Source: Streptococcus sp. HMSC072G04 (GTDB taxonomy: Bacteria; Bacillota; Bacilli; Lactobacillales; Streptococcaceae). Taken from it: a stretch of 43,663 nt of DNA. The position numbers and the translations under genes were made by a program. Every line of letters starts with the position of its first letter. Position 1 is the first letter of the stretch. Under the pieces are notes generated by a model. That model worked only from the letters and a program-made list of their open reading frames with translations, did no database searches and was not told the DNA's origin. Of the stretch, positions 25,092 to 34,200 are shown piece after piece. The stretch spans positions 26,457 through 70,119 of the forward strand of contig NZ_KV812035.1 in NCBI RefSeq assembly GCF_001813295.1. Direction: 5' to 3'.

Positions 25092-26153
25092 TTAGTCGGC
25101 TTGGTAAATGGCATCGATCACCTTCTTGGCTTCTTCGTAGTTGCCGAGGTAGTCTGATGCGAGGAAAGTGGTCGGAATGTTTCCTAGGTATTGCTGGCGC
25201 AATTGGTCTAGGTAATTTGAAAAGCTGGTGCGGATCTCTTCGTCAGCCATGGTCATATCTCGGAAACCATCATTGACATAAGAGCCGATCGGCTGTACAA
25301 AAAGGATCAAATCCCATTTTTCTTTGGACAGAATACTGACAAAGAGGTTGTCGAAGGTGTCGGTCATGCTGGTATCCTGACCTTCGACTTCCATGTAGTA
25401 GTCGTAATAACCCTTGGTCACCAGGGAATTGGTATCTGCGATGACAAGGCCTCGATTGGCACTACTATCGATGAGCTTAGAGGTTTGATCATACTGTCCT
25501 AAGAGTAGGTAATAGTAATCTTTTGGTGTGAGTTCATCATCCCGCACATTGTTCTTGATCTGGTATTCACGGGCATACTCCAGACTAACAGGTGCATCGT
25601 AAAAGCGAGCCAAGTCCTTTGCAAGGGTCGTTTTCCCGTTGCTGGCGCTCCCCATGATCAAGACTTTTTTTGTGAACTGGCGACGGAAGGGCTGGGCAAT
25701 GTATTTCCAGTATTTGCTTGGATTTTCCCGGATCATGGTAGCAGAGATCCCGAAGCGACGCTCTTCTAAATGAACTTCAAACCCTCTAGCTTCCAACTCT
25801 TCCTTGTAAGCTTTCTCCCCTACATAAAAGATCAACTCTTCTGTCTCTGTTTGATACTGGATGGTGTCTAGGGCTGTTTGTAACCAAGGCTCCCAGCCCA
25901 AGGGATAACGAGGAAGTTCTGTCTCATCTAACTTATAGACTTGGGTCAACTCATCATTAGAGAAGGCTTCGCGGATATAACGGAAGCGTTTTTGTAAGGT
26001 CAACCCGACTTCTTCGCCACGATCCCCTTCATAACCAGATACGATGACACGAACGCGATCACACTGACGCTTGGCCCGCTGGATTAGGTCAATATGCCCT
26101 TGATGAAGAGGCGCAAAGGTTCCAAAAACCAGGGTAATTCTTTCTTTTTTCAT
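25092..26153 (-). CDS. nadR: NadR: NMN adenylyltransferase / ribosylnicotinamide kinase
   Basis: The 353-residue bifunctional protein makes NAD from nicotinamide riboside. The N-terminal nucleotidyltransferase has TFAPLHQGHIDLIQRA (12-27) and ISATMIRENP (about 150-159). The C-terminal kinase has the P-loop GSASNGKTTLAKDLARFY (about 177-194). The N-terminal helix-turn-helix of the enterobacterial protein is absent, as usual in Gram-positives. It is the first gene of the operon, behind a strong promoter, and with pnuC truncated the cell would need another riboside importer. Confidence 0.92.
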   Translation of the reverse strand: MKKERITLVFGTFAPLHQGHIDLIQRAKRQCDRVRVIVSGYEGDRGEEVGLTLQKRFRYIREAFSNDELTQVYKLDETELPRYPLGWEPWLQTALDTIQYQTETEELIFYVGEKAYKEELEARGFEVHLEERRFGISATMIRENPSKYWKYIAQPFRRQFTKKVLIMGSASNGKTTLAKDLARFYDAPVSLEYAREYQIKNNVRDDELTPKDYYYLLLGQYDQTSKLIDSSANRGLVIADTNSLVTKGYYDYYMEVEGQDTSMTDTFDNLFVSILSKEKWDLILFVQPIGSYVNDGFRDMTMADEEIRTSFSNYLDQLRQQYLGNIPTTFLASDYLGNYEEAKKVIDAIYQAD

Positions 26154-26164
26154 ATGAACTCCTT

Positions 26165-26250
26165 TTTATAATTTTTTATAAATAGATTTTCTTTATGTTT
26201 TTATTATAAACTATATTTTCCATCTGTCAATAGTTTTTTATAAAAAAATA
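26165..26250 (-). promoter_or_regulatory. nadR promoter with repeated TTTATAA motifs
   Basis: On the minus strand a perfect TTGACA (26225-26230), a 16-base spacer and TATAAT (26203-26208). Around it TTTATAA/TTATAAA recurs (about 26165-26171, 26176-26182, 26204-26210, 26238-26244), making AT-rich dyads such as TTATAA-tttt-TTATAA. This is a candidate operator for the Nudix regulator, but base composition alone could produce it. Confidence 0.65.
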
Positions 26251-26270
26251 TATTTTTCTTCAAACCAACA

Positions 26271-26312
26271 AAAAAAGATCTGAAAAGAGAAGCTTCTCCT
26301 TTCAGATCTTTC
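26271..26312 (-). terminator. Terminator of the lipoprotein gene
   Basis: AAAGATCTGAAA (26274-26285) pairs with TTTCAGATCTTT (26300-26311), with inner GAGAAG / CTTCTC. It is flanked by A and T runs and able to act on both strands. Confidence 0.88.
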
Positions 26313-26317
26313 GTATT

Positions 26318-27043
26318 TTATTCACGAGTGAGGGAGTGGCTGACACCGTCTTTCAGAACCGTCACACTAGATACAGAGCCATCTTTTCCAACTACGATAT
26401 CTAGAGTCGCCGCAGACCCATCGCCTGCTGAGAGATTAGCATGGTAATGACCATCATCCAAGGTATAGTTATAAGCGCTGATACCATAGGCTACGGGTTG
26501 GCCCCCAGGAAGTTGGATGGTCACTTGACCACCTTGGCCAATAGTGACTCCAGTGTCGCGTTTGTCAGACCAATTCCCAGCTGCTGCAGAGAAATCCCCT
26601 GCTGCTACAGAATAGACTCCCTTGTATTGGGCATTCTCCGTAGCAGAAGCTTGCTTCTTAGCCTGGGCATGACCGTCTTCTAGACTTGGCAATTTTGCTT
26701 TCGCTGGTGTTGCTGGAGTGGCTACTTCTTTTGTTTCTTTTGTTACGGGTGCTACTGGTGTTGCTTCTTTAGCTGGAGCAGGTGTTTGACTAGCTGCAGC
26801 TTGGTTATTTTTGCTACCAACAGTATGACTTTCTTCTGATTTGCTATCAGAGGATGAAGAGGCAATCGGATCTTTACTAGTGATCACTTTTTTCTTAGAA
26901 GAAGAGCTGGTTTGTTTAACCAGACTGGTCTTTGAACTGCTTGCTTCTGAAGTTTTTTCTTCTTTATTCCCGCCACAAGCTCCTAGGAAAAGACTAGCTG
27001 TCAAAGCTAGGGCTGCTAGGGAAATGATTTTTTTGTTTTTCAT
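26318..27043 (-). CDS. Secreted lipoprotein of unknown function
   Basis: The 241-residue protein has a lipoprotein signal MKNKKIISLAALALTASLFL and lipobox LGAC (Cys23). A Ser/Thr/Lys then Ala/Pro/Thr-rich spacer (about 25-125) acts as a wall-spanning linker. A folded C-terminal domain (about 145-241; NAQYKGVYSVAAGDFSAAAG.. and YNYTLDDGHYHANLS) follows. I do not recognise the domain. Start 27043 is chosen because GAGGTTCTGTT precedes it; the frame opens eight codons earlier. Four TGTTAC-like boxes lie over and below its -10. Confidence 0.82.
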   Translation of the reverse strand: MKNKKIISLAALALTASLFLGACGGNKEEKTSEASSSKTSLVKQTSSSSKKKVITSKDPIASSSSDSKSEESHTVGSKNNQAAASQTPAPAKEATPVAPVTKETKEVATPATPAKAKLPSLEDGHAQAKKQASATENAQYKGVYSVAAGDFSAAAGNWSDKRDTGVTIGQGGQVTIQLPGGQPVAYGISAYNYTLDDGHYHANLSAGDGSAATLDIVVGKDGSVSSVTVLKDGVSHSLTRE

Positions 27044-27060
27044 AACAGAACCTCTTTTTT

Positions 27061-27116
27061 GTAACATTTGTAATATTTTGTAACATTATTGTAACACTGT
27101 TATATGAGGCTGTCAA
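27061..27116 (-). promoter_or_regulatory. Lipoprotein promoter with four phased TGTTAC boxes
   Basis: On the minus strand TTGACA (27111-27116), a 17-base spacer and TACAAT (27088-27093). Boxes TGTTAC, TGTTAC, TATTAC and TGTTAC start (plus scale) at 27091, 27080, 27070 and 27061, about one helical turn apart. The first pair is TGTTAC-N5-TGTTAC, the pattern recalled for the WalR/VicR response regulator. The boxes overlap the -10 and the transcript start, which suggests repression. Confidence 0.65.
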
Positions 27117-27174
27117 TAGTTTCTCAAATATTTTTCTAATTTGAAAGAAATTTTAGGTAAGTTCCTAAACTTTG

Positions 27175-27207
27175 CAAAAAAAAGCCGGACATACTGTCCA
27201 GCTTTTC
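27175..27207 (-). terminator. Terminator of the ctsR-clpC-ECF operon
   Basis: On the minus strand GAAAAGCTGGAC-agtat-GTCCGGCTTTT is followed by a T run, immediately after the DUF4430 stop. Confidence 0.88.
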
Positions 27208-27615
27208 TTATTTATACACTTCTTGATAGAATTCGATCTTGTCCCCTTTTTTAACGGTGGTTTCAGCAGCACCTTTTGGAGCCATTTCGCCATTGATCTT
27301 GTACATCCAGTAAAGACCTTTGGCTTCATCTTGGCTGTGACCGTCAATCGAGGTGATCATGCCATTTTTTTCTTCAATCTTGTAGTTGGCTTTGAGCACT
27401 TTCATGAGGTTGCTCTCTTCTGCTACTTTCAAGGTTTTCGATTGCGCTTTTTGACCTTCTGGCGTCACGCTAATCGTAATCGAAATTTCGTTTTTCTTGG
27501 CAACTTCTGTGCTAGAAGTAGTTGTTTGATTGTTTGTGCTATGAGACGGAGCGCAACTCGCTAAAAGAAGAGCTGCAAGTAAGGTCATCAAGCTAGAAAT
27601 GGTTTTTTTTAACAT
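27208..27615 (-). CDS. DUF4430 lipoprotein, probable ligand-binding partner of the ECF transporter
   Basis: The 135-residue protein has signal and lipobox LLLASC (Cys21) and a Ser/Thr spacer. A C-terminal DUF4430 domain (about 45-135) carries ESNLMKVLKANYKIEEKNG, GLYWMYKINGE and KKGDKIEFYQEVYK. The domain is related to the C-terminal part of transcobalamin-like proteins. The true start is ATG 27615 with AGGAG upstream; a longer frame from 27708 runs into the ECF gene. It overlaps the end of the S-component gene by 23 bases, so the two are coupled. It probably hands a vitamin-like ligand to the membrane component. Confidence 0.85.
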   Translation of the reverse strand: MLKKTISSLMTLLAALLLASCAPSHSTNNQTTTSSTEVAKKNEISITISVTPEGQKAQSKTLKVAEESNLMKVLKANYKIEEKNGMITSIDGHSQDEAKGLYWMYKINGEMAPKGAAETTVKKGDKIEFYQEVYK

Positions 27616-28081
27616 AAAATCTCCTAAAAATATGATAAATAATGGGATAAAAAGCGATCGTCGACAGAGCATGGGCAAGGTTAAAACTAAAACCATTGAC
27701 CAAAGCATAGGTCCACCAAGGAATATGGTAAATCAAGGCATAAACACTATCGATCAAGACCCCATAAGCAAAGGACAGTAGCCCCACAAAAAAGATCTGA
27801 AAGACAAAGGGCAACCACTTGTAACAGATACGCCAAAGGAGCATCAAGCAGCCGAAGGCGACAATCTGAAAGAACACAATCAAGCTCATCCCCAGGAAAA
27901 AGGCGGAGACAAACATGGTGATCATCATCACAAGAAAAGCAAAGCTATACCCTTCAAATATCACCAAGAGAAAAAAGATGGCAGAAATAGGTTGGACATT
28001 TGGGAAAGGGGCAAAAGCCTGACGTAGAGCGACACAAAGGGCCGCCAAAAGCGAAATACGGGTTAATCGCTGAAGCGTCAT
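27593..28081 (-). CDS. ECF transporter S component (vitamin uptake), substrate uncertain
   Basis: The 162-residue protein is almost wholly hydrophobic, with about six helices. The N-terminus RISLLAALCVALRQAFAPFPNVQPISAIFF is typical of ECF-type substrate-binding components. It would use the shared energising module (EcfA/EcfA'/EcfT) encoded elsewhere. The adjacent DUF4430 lipoprotein points to a corrinoid-like or other cobalamin-family ligand, as inference only. Its ribosome site TAGGAGGATGTC includes the clpC stop, so it is read with ctsR-clpC. Confidence 0.85.
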   Translation of the reverse strand: MTLQRLTRISLLAALCVALRQAFAPFPNVQPISAIFFLLVIFEGYSFAFLVMMITMFVSAFFLGMSLIVFFQIVAFGCLMLLWRICYKWLPFVFQIFFVGLLSFAYGVLIDSVYALIYHIPWWTYALVNGFSFNLAHALSTIAFYPIIYHIFRRFYVKKNHF

Positions 28082-28090
28082 GACATCCTC

Positions 28091-30520
28091 CTAGACAATC
28101 TCAAACTTGATCGTTCCTGCTGTCGTTCCAACCTTGATCGTTTGTCCTTCTTGGGCTTGGCCTTTCAGCAATAGCTCTGCTAGTTGATCTTCCACTTCGG
28201 TCTGCAAGACACGACGCAGTGGGCGAGCTCCCATTTCTGGATCGTAGCCTTTGGTTGCTAGCAACTTGAGCGCTGAAGGCTGGAATTTGAGGGTCATGCC
28301 TTGTTCTGCCAAGGTCGCGATGAGCGGTTTGACCATGACTTTCACTACCTGCTGCATGTCCTCACTGGAGAGACTATGGAAGACCACCTTTTCATCAATC
28401 CGGTTGATAAACTCTGGACGATAGGTCTTCTTCAACTCTTCAAACATGCGTTTTTCCATATTGGCTTGGTCAAAGCGGATATCTTTGGCACCAAAGCCAA
28501 CGGTCTTATCATCCCGAAGGGCTGTAGCTCCCAGGTTTGAGGTCATGATGATAATGGTATTGGAGAAGTCGATCTTCCGGCCTTTGCTATCGGTTAAGAC
28601 TCCGTCATCCAAGACTTGCAAAAGGACATTGAAAATATCTGGATGGGCTTTTTCCACCTCATCAAATAAGAGAACTGAATATGGTTTGTTGCGGACTTTC
28701 TCGGTCAACTCGCCTCCTTCTTCGTAGCCCACATAGCCTGGAGGGGCTCCGTTGAGGCGGCTGGCCGCGAATTTTTCCATGTACTCACTCATATCAAAAC
28801 GGATGAGGGCCGATTCATCATCAAACAAAACTTCCGCCAAAGCTTTGGCTAGCTCTGTTTTTCCGACACCGGTAGGTCCTAGGAACATGAAAGAACCGAT
28901 CGGACGTTTATTGCTACGGATACCTGATTGATTGCGTCGAATAGCCCGACTGATACTCGAAACGGCTTGGTCTTGACCAATCACGCGCTTATGCAATTCT
29001 GCTTCTAAGTTTAGGTACTTCTTGGCATCGGTTTGGGTCAGTTTTTGAGTTGGAATACCGGATAATTGGCTCAAGGTCACCAAGACATCTTGGTCAGTGA
29101 CTTCTTTTTTGTAGACAATGGGAGCGGCCTCTACTTCTAAGAGCTGGGCTGCTTTCTTCCACTTGCCATCCATCAAGGCCCGATCCAAGGCGGTCAACTC
29201 TTCTTTTACGTGACCGTTGGAATCGCGGTTTTGTACGGTAGCTGCCGCTTCATCCAAGAGATCAATGGCTGAATCTGGCAATTGACGACTAGTCAAATAG
29301 CGGTGGGCATATTTGACAGCTGTTTCGATCGCTTCATCGGTAATGATCACATGATGGTGGTCCTGATAAGTCTCTTTCAAGCCTTGGAGAATTTGGATGC
29401 TATCTGCAACACTTGGCTCTTCAATGGTGACTTTCGCAAAACGCCGAGAGAGGGCTGCATCTTTTTCGATATGCTTTTGGTACTCATCTTGGGTTGTTGC
29501 CCCAACTGTACGCAAGGTTCCCCGTGCCAGGGCTGGTTTTAGAATATTGGCTGCGTCTAAGGTCGAATCAATACCGGATCCTGACCCCATAATAGTATGC
29601 AGTTCATCGATAAAGAGAATCACGTGACCGTCTTCTTCGATGTCCTGGATGATATTGTTCATCCGTTCTTCGAAGTCCCCACGGAAGCGCGTCCCAGCAA
29701 CGACATTCATGAGATCCAATTCCAGAACACGCATCTGCGCGATTTCAGCTGGTACATTGCCACTAGCGACACGCTGGGCCAGACCTAAGGCAAGGGCTGT
29801 TTTTCCGACCCCTGCTTCTCCCACCAATACAGGATTGTTCTTCGTCTTGCGGCTGAGGATTTGGATCATGCGTGAAATCTCTGCATCCCGACCAATCACA
29901 GGCTCAAGCTGGCCTGCACGCGCCATTTCTGTCAAATCACGGGTATAATCTTCAAGACCTCCACTGGTGCTTGGGGGCATGCCCATCATATTTCCCATGG
30001 TTTGGCGGTTAGGGTTTTGGGCGCGATAGAGACTCCGAATGGCTTTGATATCATTCTTGTCCCAGCCTGCCTTGTCCTCAAGATTCTTTCGAAGAGAGGC
30101 AATAGGAACTCCCTTGTCTTGCTCTGTAAAGGCAAAGCCGGCAAACTCCATGACTTGGCTCGCTAAGGTCCCACGGTCTGCTAGAAGAGAGAGGAGCACA
30201 TGCTCTGTTCCCAAGGTCTTGGCATGAAGGACCTGGGCAATCTCTCTTGCGTGCTTCATAATGGCTTCCATCCGATAAGAAAATGGGAAGATTTCATACC
30301 GATTGTCGCTTTGAAAAGCTTGGCCTGTAATATGCTCCGCCGCATCCTGAAACTCATCGATCTGCATAGGATAATCGTTCAGTACAGAACCTGCCACGCT
30401 ATAGGGATTATTGGCCATAGCCGTCAGGAGATGCCAAGTATCTAAGGTATGCCCCTGATAGTGGCCTGCTAGTATTTGGGCCGCTTCTATACTTTCTAAC
30501 AGTGCTGTTGAATAGTTCAT
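28091..30520 (-). CDS. clpC: ATP-dependent Clp protease ATPase subunit ClpC
   Basis: The 809-residue AAA+ unfoldase feeds substrates to ClpP. It has an N-terminal double Clp-N repeat (1-140), first ATPase domain with GEAGVGKTALALGLA (about 232-246) and DELHTI, a coiled middle region (about 410-470), and second ATPase domain with GPTGVGKTELAKALA (about 550-564), DEVEKAHPDIFNVLLQ and sensor region TSNLGA. The C-terminus has RPLRRVLQTEVED. Length matches streptococcal ClpC. The start codon directly follows ctsR. Confidence 0.97.
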   Translation of the reverse strand: MNYSTALLESIEAAQILAGHYQGHTLDTWHLLTAMANNPYSVAGSVLNDYPMQIDEFQDAAEHITGQAFQSDNRYEIFPFSYRMEAIMKHAREIAQVLHAKTLGTEHVLLSLLADRGTLASQVMEFAGFAFTEQDKGVPIASLRKNLEDKAGWDKNDIKAIRSLYRAQNPNRQTMGNMMGMPPSTSGGLEDYTRDLTEMARAGQLEPVIGRDAEISRMIQILSRKTKNNPVLVGEAGVGKTALALGLAQRVASGNVPAEIAQMRVLELDLMNVVAGTRFRGDFEERMNNIIQDIEEDGHVILFIDELHTIMGSGSGIDSTLDAANILKPALARGTLRTVGATTQDEYQKHIEKDAALSRRFAKVTIEEPSVADSIQILQGLKETYQDHHHVIITDEAIETAVKYAHRYLTSRQLPDSAIDLLDEAAATVQNRDSNGHVKEELTALDRALMDGKWKKAAQLLEVEAAPIVYKKEVTDQDVLVTLSQLSGIPTQKLTQTDAKKYLNLEAELHKRVIGQDQAVSSISRAIRRNQSGIRSNKRPIGSFMFLGPTGVGKTELAKALAEVLFDDESALIRFDMSEYMEKFAASRLNGAPPGYVGYEEGGELTEKVRNKPYSVLLFDEVEKAHPDIFNVLLQVLDDGVLTDSKGRKIDFSNTIIIMTSNLGATALRDDKTVGFGAKDIRFDQANMEKRMFEELKKTYRPEFINRIDEKVVFHSLSSEDMQQVVKVMVKPLIATLAEQGMTLKFQPSALKLLATKGYDPEMGARPLRRVLQTEVEDQLAELLLKGQAQEGQTIKVGTTAGTIKFEIV

Positions 30521-30985
30521 CTAGTCGGTATTTCCTTTTCTATCTACTTGTTGAATGATTTTTTTCAGCATCGTTGCTCGTAGGATGAGAGCATCTCGAC
30601 CTAGGACCTCATCGGAGGTCGTCGCAAGCAAGAGCTGAGCCTCACGTTTTGTCAATAATTTTTCTTCATAGAGCATCTGGAGGATATCATTGAAGACCTG
30701 CTGGCTGATGGTCTCTCCAATATTGGCTGCCAAGTCTTGGAGCATCTGATGGTGATCTGAAAACTGGACCTTGCCAATGCGGATATAGCCACCACCACCG
30801 CGCTTGCTCTCTACAATATAGCCTCGGCTCTCGGTAAAACGAGTCTTAATGACATAGTTAATCTGACTAGGTACGACCTGAAAGACATCGGCTAACTCAC
30901 TTCTTTTGAGCTCTGCCATGCCAGCTTGAGCCAGCAAGGCCTTAATATAAGCTTCGATGCTATCAGATGTGTTCTTATTTGCCAT
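30521..30985 (-). CDS. ctsR: Transcriptional repressor CtsR
   Basis: The 154-residue class III heat-shock repressor has an N-terminal winged helix (about 1-70; RSELADVFQVVPSQINYVIKTRF) with the conserved wing RGGGGYIRIGK (about 63-73). A C-terminal helical dimer domain (EKLLTKREAQLLLA) follows. It normally represses its own operon and other clp genes. A CtsR-type operator lies just downstream of its -10 here. It is the first gene of ctsR-clpC-ECF S-DUF4430. Confidence 0.96.
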   Translation of the reverse strand: MANKNTSDSIEAYIKALLAQAGMAELKRSELADVFQVVPSQINYVIKTRFTESRGYIVESKRGGGGYIRIGKVQFSDHHQMLQDLAANIGETISQQVFNDILQMLYEEKLLTKREAQLLLATTSDEVLGRDALILRATMLKKIIQQVDRKGNTD

Positions 30986-31071
30986 GATGCTCCTTTCTGG
31001 CTTGTTTTTTTCTAGATGGATGCTCTGTTCTTTGGCCCATAAAAAATGGCCTTGGAGTGTTCCTTCTCATC

Positions 31072-31094
31072 ATTGACCTTATTTGACTATTATA
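31072..31094 (-). promoter_or_regulatory. ctsR promoter -10 and CtsR operator
   Basis: On the minus strand TATAAT (31089-31094) is followed at once by AGTCAAATAAGGTCAAT (31072-31088). This matches the direct-repeat CtsR site RGTCAAANANRGTCAAA except for the final base. The -35 is poor. Confidence 0.85.
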
Positions 31095-31156
31095 CAATTT
31101 TTACGGCTGTAAATAAAGCAAAGACTCCATGGAAATAGGAATCTCTTAAGAAGGCA

Positions 31157-31190
31157 AAACAAAAGAGGCTAGTGAGAACTAACCTCTTAT
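31157..31190 (-). terminator. Terminator of the fucosidase gene
   Basis: On the minus strand GAGGTTAGT-tctc-ACTAGCCTC is followed by TTTTGTTTTG, 12 bases past the stop. Confidence 0.87.
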
Positions 31191-31202
31191 GCGAAGAAGG
31201 AG

Positions 31203-34200
31203 CTACTCTTTGCGACGAGCAAATTTGGGGCCTCCGCCCAAGAATCCTAGACCAAGAAGGCCTAACCAAGCAAACAATCCACTTTCTTTTGTACCGGTTT
31301 GAGGAAGTTTTCCTTCCGATTGTAGAGAAGGACTTTTAACCACTTCTTTTTCCGGATGGTCTGAAGTCGAAACAGAAACTGCTTCTGGGGTTTTCGGTTG
31401 CAAGAGAACAGGTCTTCCTTTTTCTTTTTTGTCTTCAGCTTGAGAAAGAGTCATAACTTCTGGTTGCATCTTACTTGGGGTGACAGGAGTGGTTGGAGTC
31501 GGCATATCAGCTATCAACGGACTTTTTTCCGCTTCCTTCGTCCCGACTTCCGTAATCTGATCCTGGGCCTCCACTTCGACAAAGGCATCGACTTCTGTCC
31601 GAATTTCTTTGCCTTCTTCTTGTCGAACCTCAATCAATTTCAATCGGCGTCCGACCTTCCCTGCTTGAAGGATCCGGCTTTCGCCCTTGGCCAAGTCCTT
31701 GTTCTCACGTGTTTGACTCTCAAATGGAATTTCTTCTGCTTCGATGAGAAGTTCTGGCTTTTCAAGAACCAAATCCCGAACACCTTCGTCTGGGCGTGTC
31801 TGCGTCAGCGGTTCATAATTGTGAACATCTCCTAAGATGGTTTCAAGGGCTTCGACTTGATTAGCTGCAGCAACCAAATCTGGTCGCTCTTGATCCAACA
31901 ACTGAGTCAATTCCGTCAATTGTCCTTGAACCGTCGGTTTGAGGTCTGCTTTCAAGCGATCGAGAGAAGTAGCCTTGATCTTTTCAACTCCTTCTTTGAT
32001 AATCTGTTGCAACTCCTCTTGACTGAGCAACTGACTATCTTTCCCTGAGAGGATAAATCGGTCTACTTGGATAGCTCTAGATGACTGAGGGTCATTGAGG
32101 GTTGGATCTAGATGCAGGCGTAGCTGGTGGTAGCCTTTTGCTAGGCCTTGTAGATTGACCAAACTCTGGTCGAGCTTGCGTTGATCTCCGTAGCCACTGA
32201 AATAATGATCGCCTTCGATCTCATAATCATGGCCCCGACCTTCTTCGAAGGCCATTTCTTTTCCATCCAGGGTGACGCTGTAGAGCCCATGACTTGGATC
32301 AACCACTCCTCGGACCTCCACGCCGGTGCCCTTAAAGGTAATGGTCACTTCAATGTGTTTCTTGCCTTCTTCATCGGTCACTTGGTTAAAGCTAGACCAA
32401 GATTCTGTGCCATTTGAGAAGTTTGGATTGTCTGTCTCGTGCTGCCAACCCTCACTGTAATGCAGTTTTGGATCTTGGTCATCTACTTCTTTGCGATTTT
32501 CTGGAAGCAGGTCCTCGTTCATCACTTGGACTGTCAGTTCTGGAATAAAGCCGACCAGACTTCCTTGATCCGGATGCAACAATTTGACCTTAAAGTCATA
32601 GACATCGGTTGCTTTTCCTGCAAAATCAAGGGTTGGAACTTGGACTGTTTTTTCCGTCTCTCCATCTGCGAACTCAAGGGTGACGTTGGTATCTTTGTAG
32701 ACCTTGCCATGAACTCCTGTTCCTGGTTCTGTGATCAATTTGAGACTGGCACTTCCTTTAGAGCCACCTTTTCTCTTGACGACGACTTGCGCTGGGTCGC
32801 CTTTCTTAACAGCTAGGGTTGGCTGAGCAAACTCAAAGAGCCCCTTTTCTTGGTTATTGAGGGCATAAATCCCTTCTGTTGCGATCGCATCTCCCTTGCT
32901 ATTGACCAAGGTCAAGGTGTGGGATCCTGCTGCCAAGTCCGGTGTTTCATAGACCTTTTGGCTCCGTTTGCGGCTTGGACTTTGGGTATTGACGGTCGCT
33001 AGCTTTTGGCCATCGACATAGACATCCATTTCCCCATGACCAGGGTCGACAGTTGCGACCACATAGGCTTTGGTGCCTTCAAATTGATAGGTCACTGAAG
33101 CTCCCTTTCCCTTGGTCCACATAGAGGTGCCTCGAACACCTTCTCCCTCTTCATTCCACTGGCCATTGGCCCGCTCAGCAATCCGGTCGGAATGATAGGT
33201 CAAACCAAGCGGATAGCCATCGGTTTCTTCAATGCTAGCGGGTGTCTTATAGACAGAGACTCCGTTCAAGATTGGAGTAGCTTGGGCATCGGTGATGGAC
33301 ACCCGGATATAACGACTATCAACTGGTTGCCCTTTGATCAATCGACGGTATCCTACGGTTGAGCCAGCCCCATATGGAACCCATTGGCCATTCACAGCCA
33401 CATCAATGGTGAAGCCAGAAATCCGTTGGCCTTTCTCGATGGTTTCTTTGAGCTCTACCACATCAAAATGCTGTTCTTTTCCGAGATCCAGGACAAAAGA
33501 TCCGGTCTTGGCATCATCTGCAGGGGCCCAACTGGTCTTTTCATCTCCATCTATCAAATGGCTAGCCTTGTAGAGCGGATTGCGTCGTGTCGAGTCAGCT
33601 TCTACCAAAGCTCCTGCCGCATAGTTCACACTGTAGAGTTGGTCCAAGGTCTGACGGAATTCTTTCAAACGGGCCACATCGGCATCCGCAAATTTTCCGT
33701 CTTGATTGGGTGGAATATTGAGCAAGAGTGGGGTTCCACGACCGACCGATTTGAAGTAAATGTCCATCAATTCACGGAGGGACTTAGGCTCTTGATTGTC
33801 ATGGTAGAACCAGCCGGAGCGGATAGAGACATCGGCTTCTCCCACTGAGTATTGCTTCCCTTCTGGATCCCCGTGATTGAGGTAGCTATTAGATGGATTG
33901 TTGCGGATCTTATCTGGATTAACCTTTTGCCAAACCGGATCTCCGGCAATCCCCTTTTCATTTCCAATCCAACGAACATTGGTCGGCTCAGCTGAGAAGA
34001 TAGCAATATCCCCTTGGGCCTTGCGAATGGCTTCAAACCACTTGTCAAAGGTATAGGTGACTTTTTGAGCCCCATCGCCACGCGCTCCATCCATCCAGAC
34101 TTCTACAAACTTGCCCTTGTTCCCATATTTTGGATCTTCAAGGATTTCCTTAAGCTGGTTGAGATAGTATTCATTGTATTGGTCCTCTGTATCCACATGG

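Noticed and set aside
26318..27043. Considered whether this lipoprotein belongs to the ECF/DUF4430 transporter
   Set aside because: It has its own promoter and terminator and the upstream operon is closed by a terminator at 27175-27207; no shared domain was recognised.
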